Source: Armatimonadota bacterium (GTDB lineage: Bacteria; Armatimonadota; Fimbriimonadia; Fimbriimonadales; ATM1). From it: a DNA stretch of 7,236 bases. The DNA is taken from NCBI GenBank assembly GCA_013816225.1, contig JACDEQ010000103.1, positions 1-7,236 on the forward strand, written 5' to 3'. The position numbers were made by a program, and so were the translations under genes. This document shows positions 6,615 to 7,236 of this stretch, one piece after another; the first letter of the stretch is position 1, and the number at the start of each line of letters is the position of its first letter. The notes under the pieces are model-generated. The model saw nothing but the letters and a program-made list of their open reading frames with translations. It made no database searches and was not told the origin of the DNA.

Positions 6615-7236
6615 ATGCCGTTCAGGGTTCTGCTTTACTACAAGTTCGTTCCGATCGAGGACCATGTCGATTTCGCCCGCGCACACCTGGACCTCTGCTT
6701 CTCGCTCGGTATGCGAGGGCGAATTCTCATTGCACCGGAAGGGATCAATGGGACTGCGTCAGGAACTGCCGACAATGCCGACCGGTATATGTGCGCTCTT
6801 CATTCCGACGTGCGTTTCGCCGACATGGAATTCAAGGTGGGCAGTGCCGAGGAGCACGCATTCAAGAAGCTCTTCGTTCGAGCACGTTCAGAAATCATTG
6901 GCCTGGGCATTCCGGTGGATATGTCTCGTACAGGGAGTTCACTCACCCCAAAAGAATTCAAGGAGGCGTTAAGTGATCCCGATGCCATTATTCTCGACGG
7001 CCGCAATGACTACGAACACGTGTTGGGGAGGTTTAGGAAGGCGCTCACATCCGACGTTGAGAACTTCCGAGATTTCCCGAAATGGATCGAAGAGAACTTA
7101 TCGGTTTTCAAGAACAGGCGAATCGTTACTTATTGCACAGGTGGAATTAGATGCGAGAAGCTTAATGCTTACTTATTGGGTCGAGGTTTTTCGAATGTAA
7201 GCCAACTCGCCGGCGGTATCGTGAGCTATTCCAAGG
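6615..7236 (+). CDS. trhO: tRNA uridine(34) hydroxylase TrhO, rhodanese family (3' truncated)
   Basis: TrhO (formerly YceA, UPF0176) is known to hydroxylate uridine 34 of certain tRNAs, using molecular oxygen, to give 5-hydroxyuridine. The frame opens at ATG 6615 and runs off the right edge, with 207 complete codons visible. The N-terminal domain (about 1-95) has LLYYKFVPIEDHVDFARAHL and RGRILIAPEGINGTASGT, both highly characteristic. The rhodanese domain begins near 112 with LTPKEFKEAL and ILDGRNDYEHVLGRF. The active-site loop YCTGGIRCEK carries the catalytic-type Cys174. The usual total is about 250-320 residues, so the missing part is the end of the rhodanese domain and any C-terminal tail. 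An in-frame TAA at 6600-6602 bounds the start; a TTG at 6606 is possible but less likely. There is no functional link to the phosphate operon. Confidence 0.93.
   Translation, partial: MPFRVLLYYKFVPIEDHVDFARAHLDLCFSLGMRGRILIAPEGINGTASGTADNADRYMCALHSDVRFADMEFKVGSAEEHAFKKLFVRARSEIIGLGIPVDMSRTGSSLTPKEFKEALSDPDAIILDGRNDYEHVLGRFRKALTSDVENFRDFPKWIEENLSVFKNRRIVTYCTGGIRCEKLNAYLLGRGFSNVSQLAGGIVSYSK

Noticed and set aside
6664..6972. 102-codon plus-strand ORF starting at ATG 6664
   Set aside because: It is in a different frame from trhO. The trhO frame gives a clear family match from 6615 to the window edge, so this is a shadow.

Overview
The window holds a bacterial phosphate-uptake and phosphate-sensing operon running left to right. 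The order is pstS (5' end missing), pstC, pstA, pstB, phoB-type response regulator, phoR-type histidine kinase and phoU. After it come an unrecognised minus-strand ORF and the 5' part of trhO, a tRNA U34 hydroxylase of the rhodanese family. Base composition is moderately GC-rich. Start codons include TTG (pstC) and GTG (pstA), and Shine-Dalgarno sites vary from good (pstA, phoU) to hardly visible (phoB, phoR). All of this points to a free-living bacterium. The sequence alone does not fix the phylum, and no organism name is offered.

Layout. Bases 1-6239 are one tightly packed transcription unit with gaps of 9, -4, 28, 16, about 1-10 and -26 bases between genes, which suggests a single mRNA and translational coupling. 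The promoter, and any Pho box upstream of pstS, lie outside the window. phoU ends three bases before the stop codon of a convergent minus-strand ORF of about 98 codons (6243-6539). At the right edge trhO begins at 6615 and runs off the window.

How the genes work together. PstS captures phosphate outside the membrane, PstC and PstA form the channel, and PstB is the ATPase. PhoU and the Pst transporter are known to report phosphate sufficiency to the PhoR/PhoB two-component pair. PhoB then activates phosphate-starvation genes, normally including this operon. Having transporter, sensor, regulator and PhoU in one unit gives a self-contained phosphate homeostasis module. trhO belongs to an unrelated process, tRNA wobble modification.

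No new system was found; most of the window is conventional. Points worth a second look are a perfect 14-bp palindrome filling almost all of the pstB-phoB gap, a 58-residue N-terminal extension on PstB with an alternative internal start, a probable leaderless start for trhO, and the ambiguous coding status of 6243-6614.
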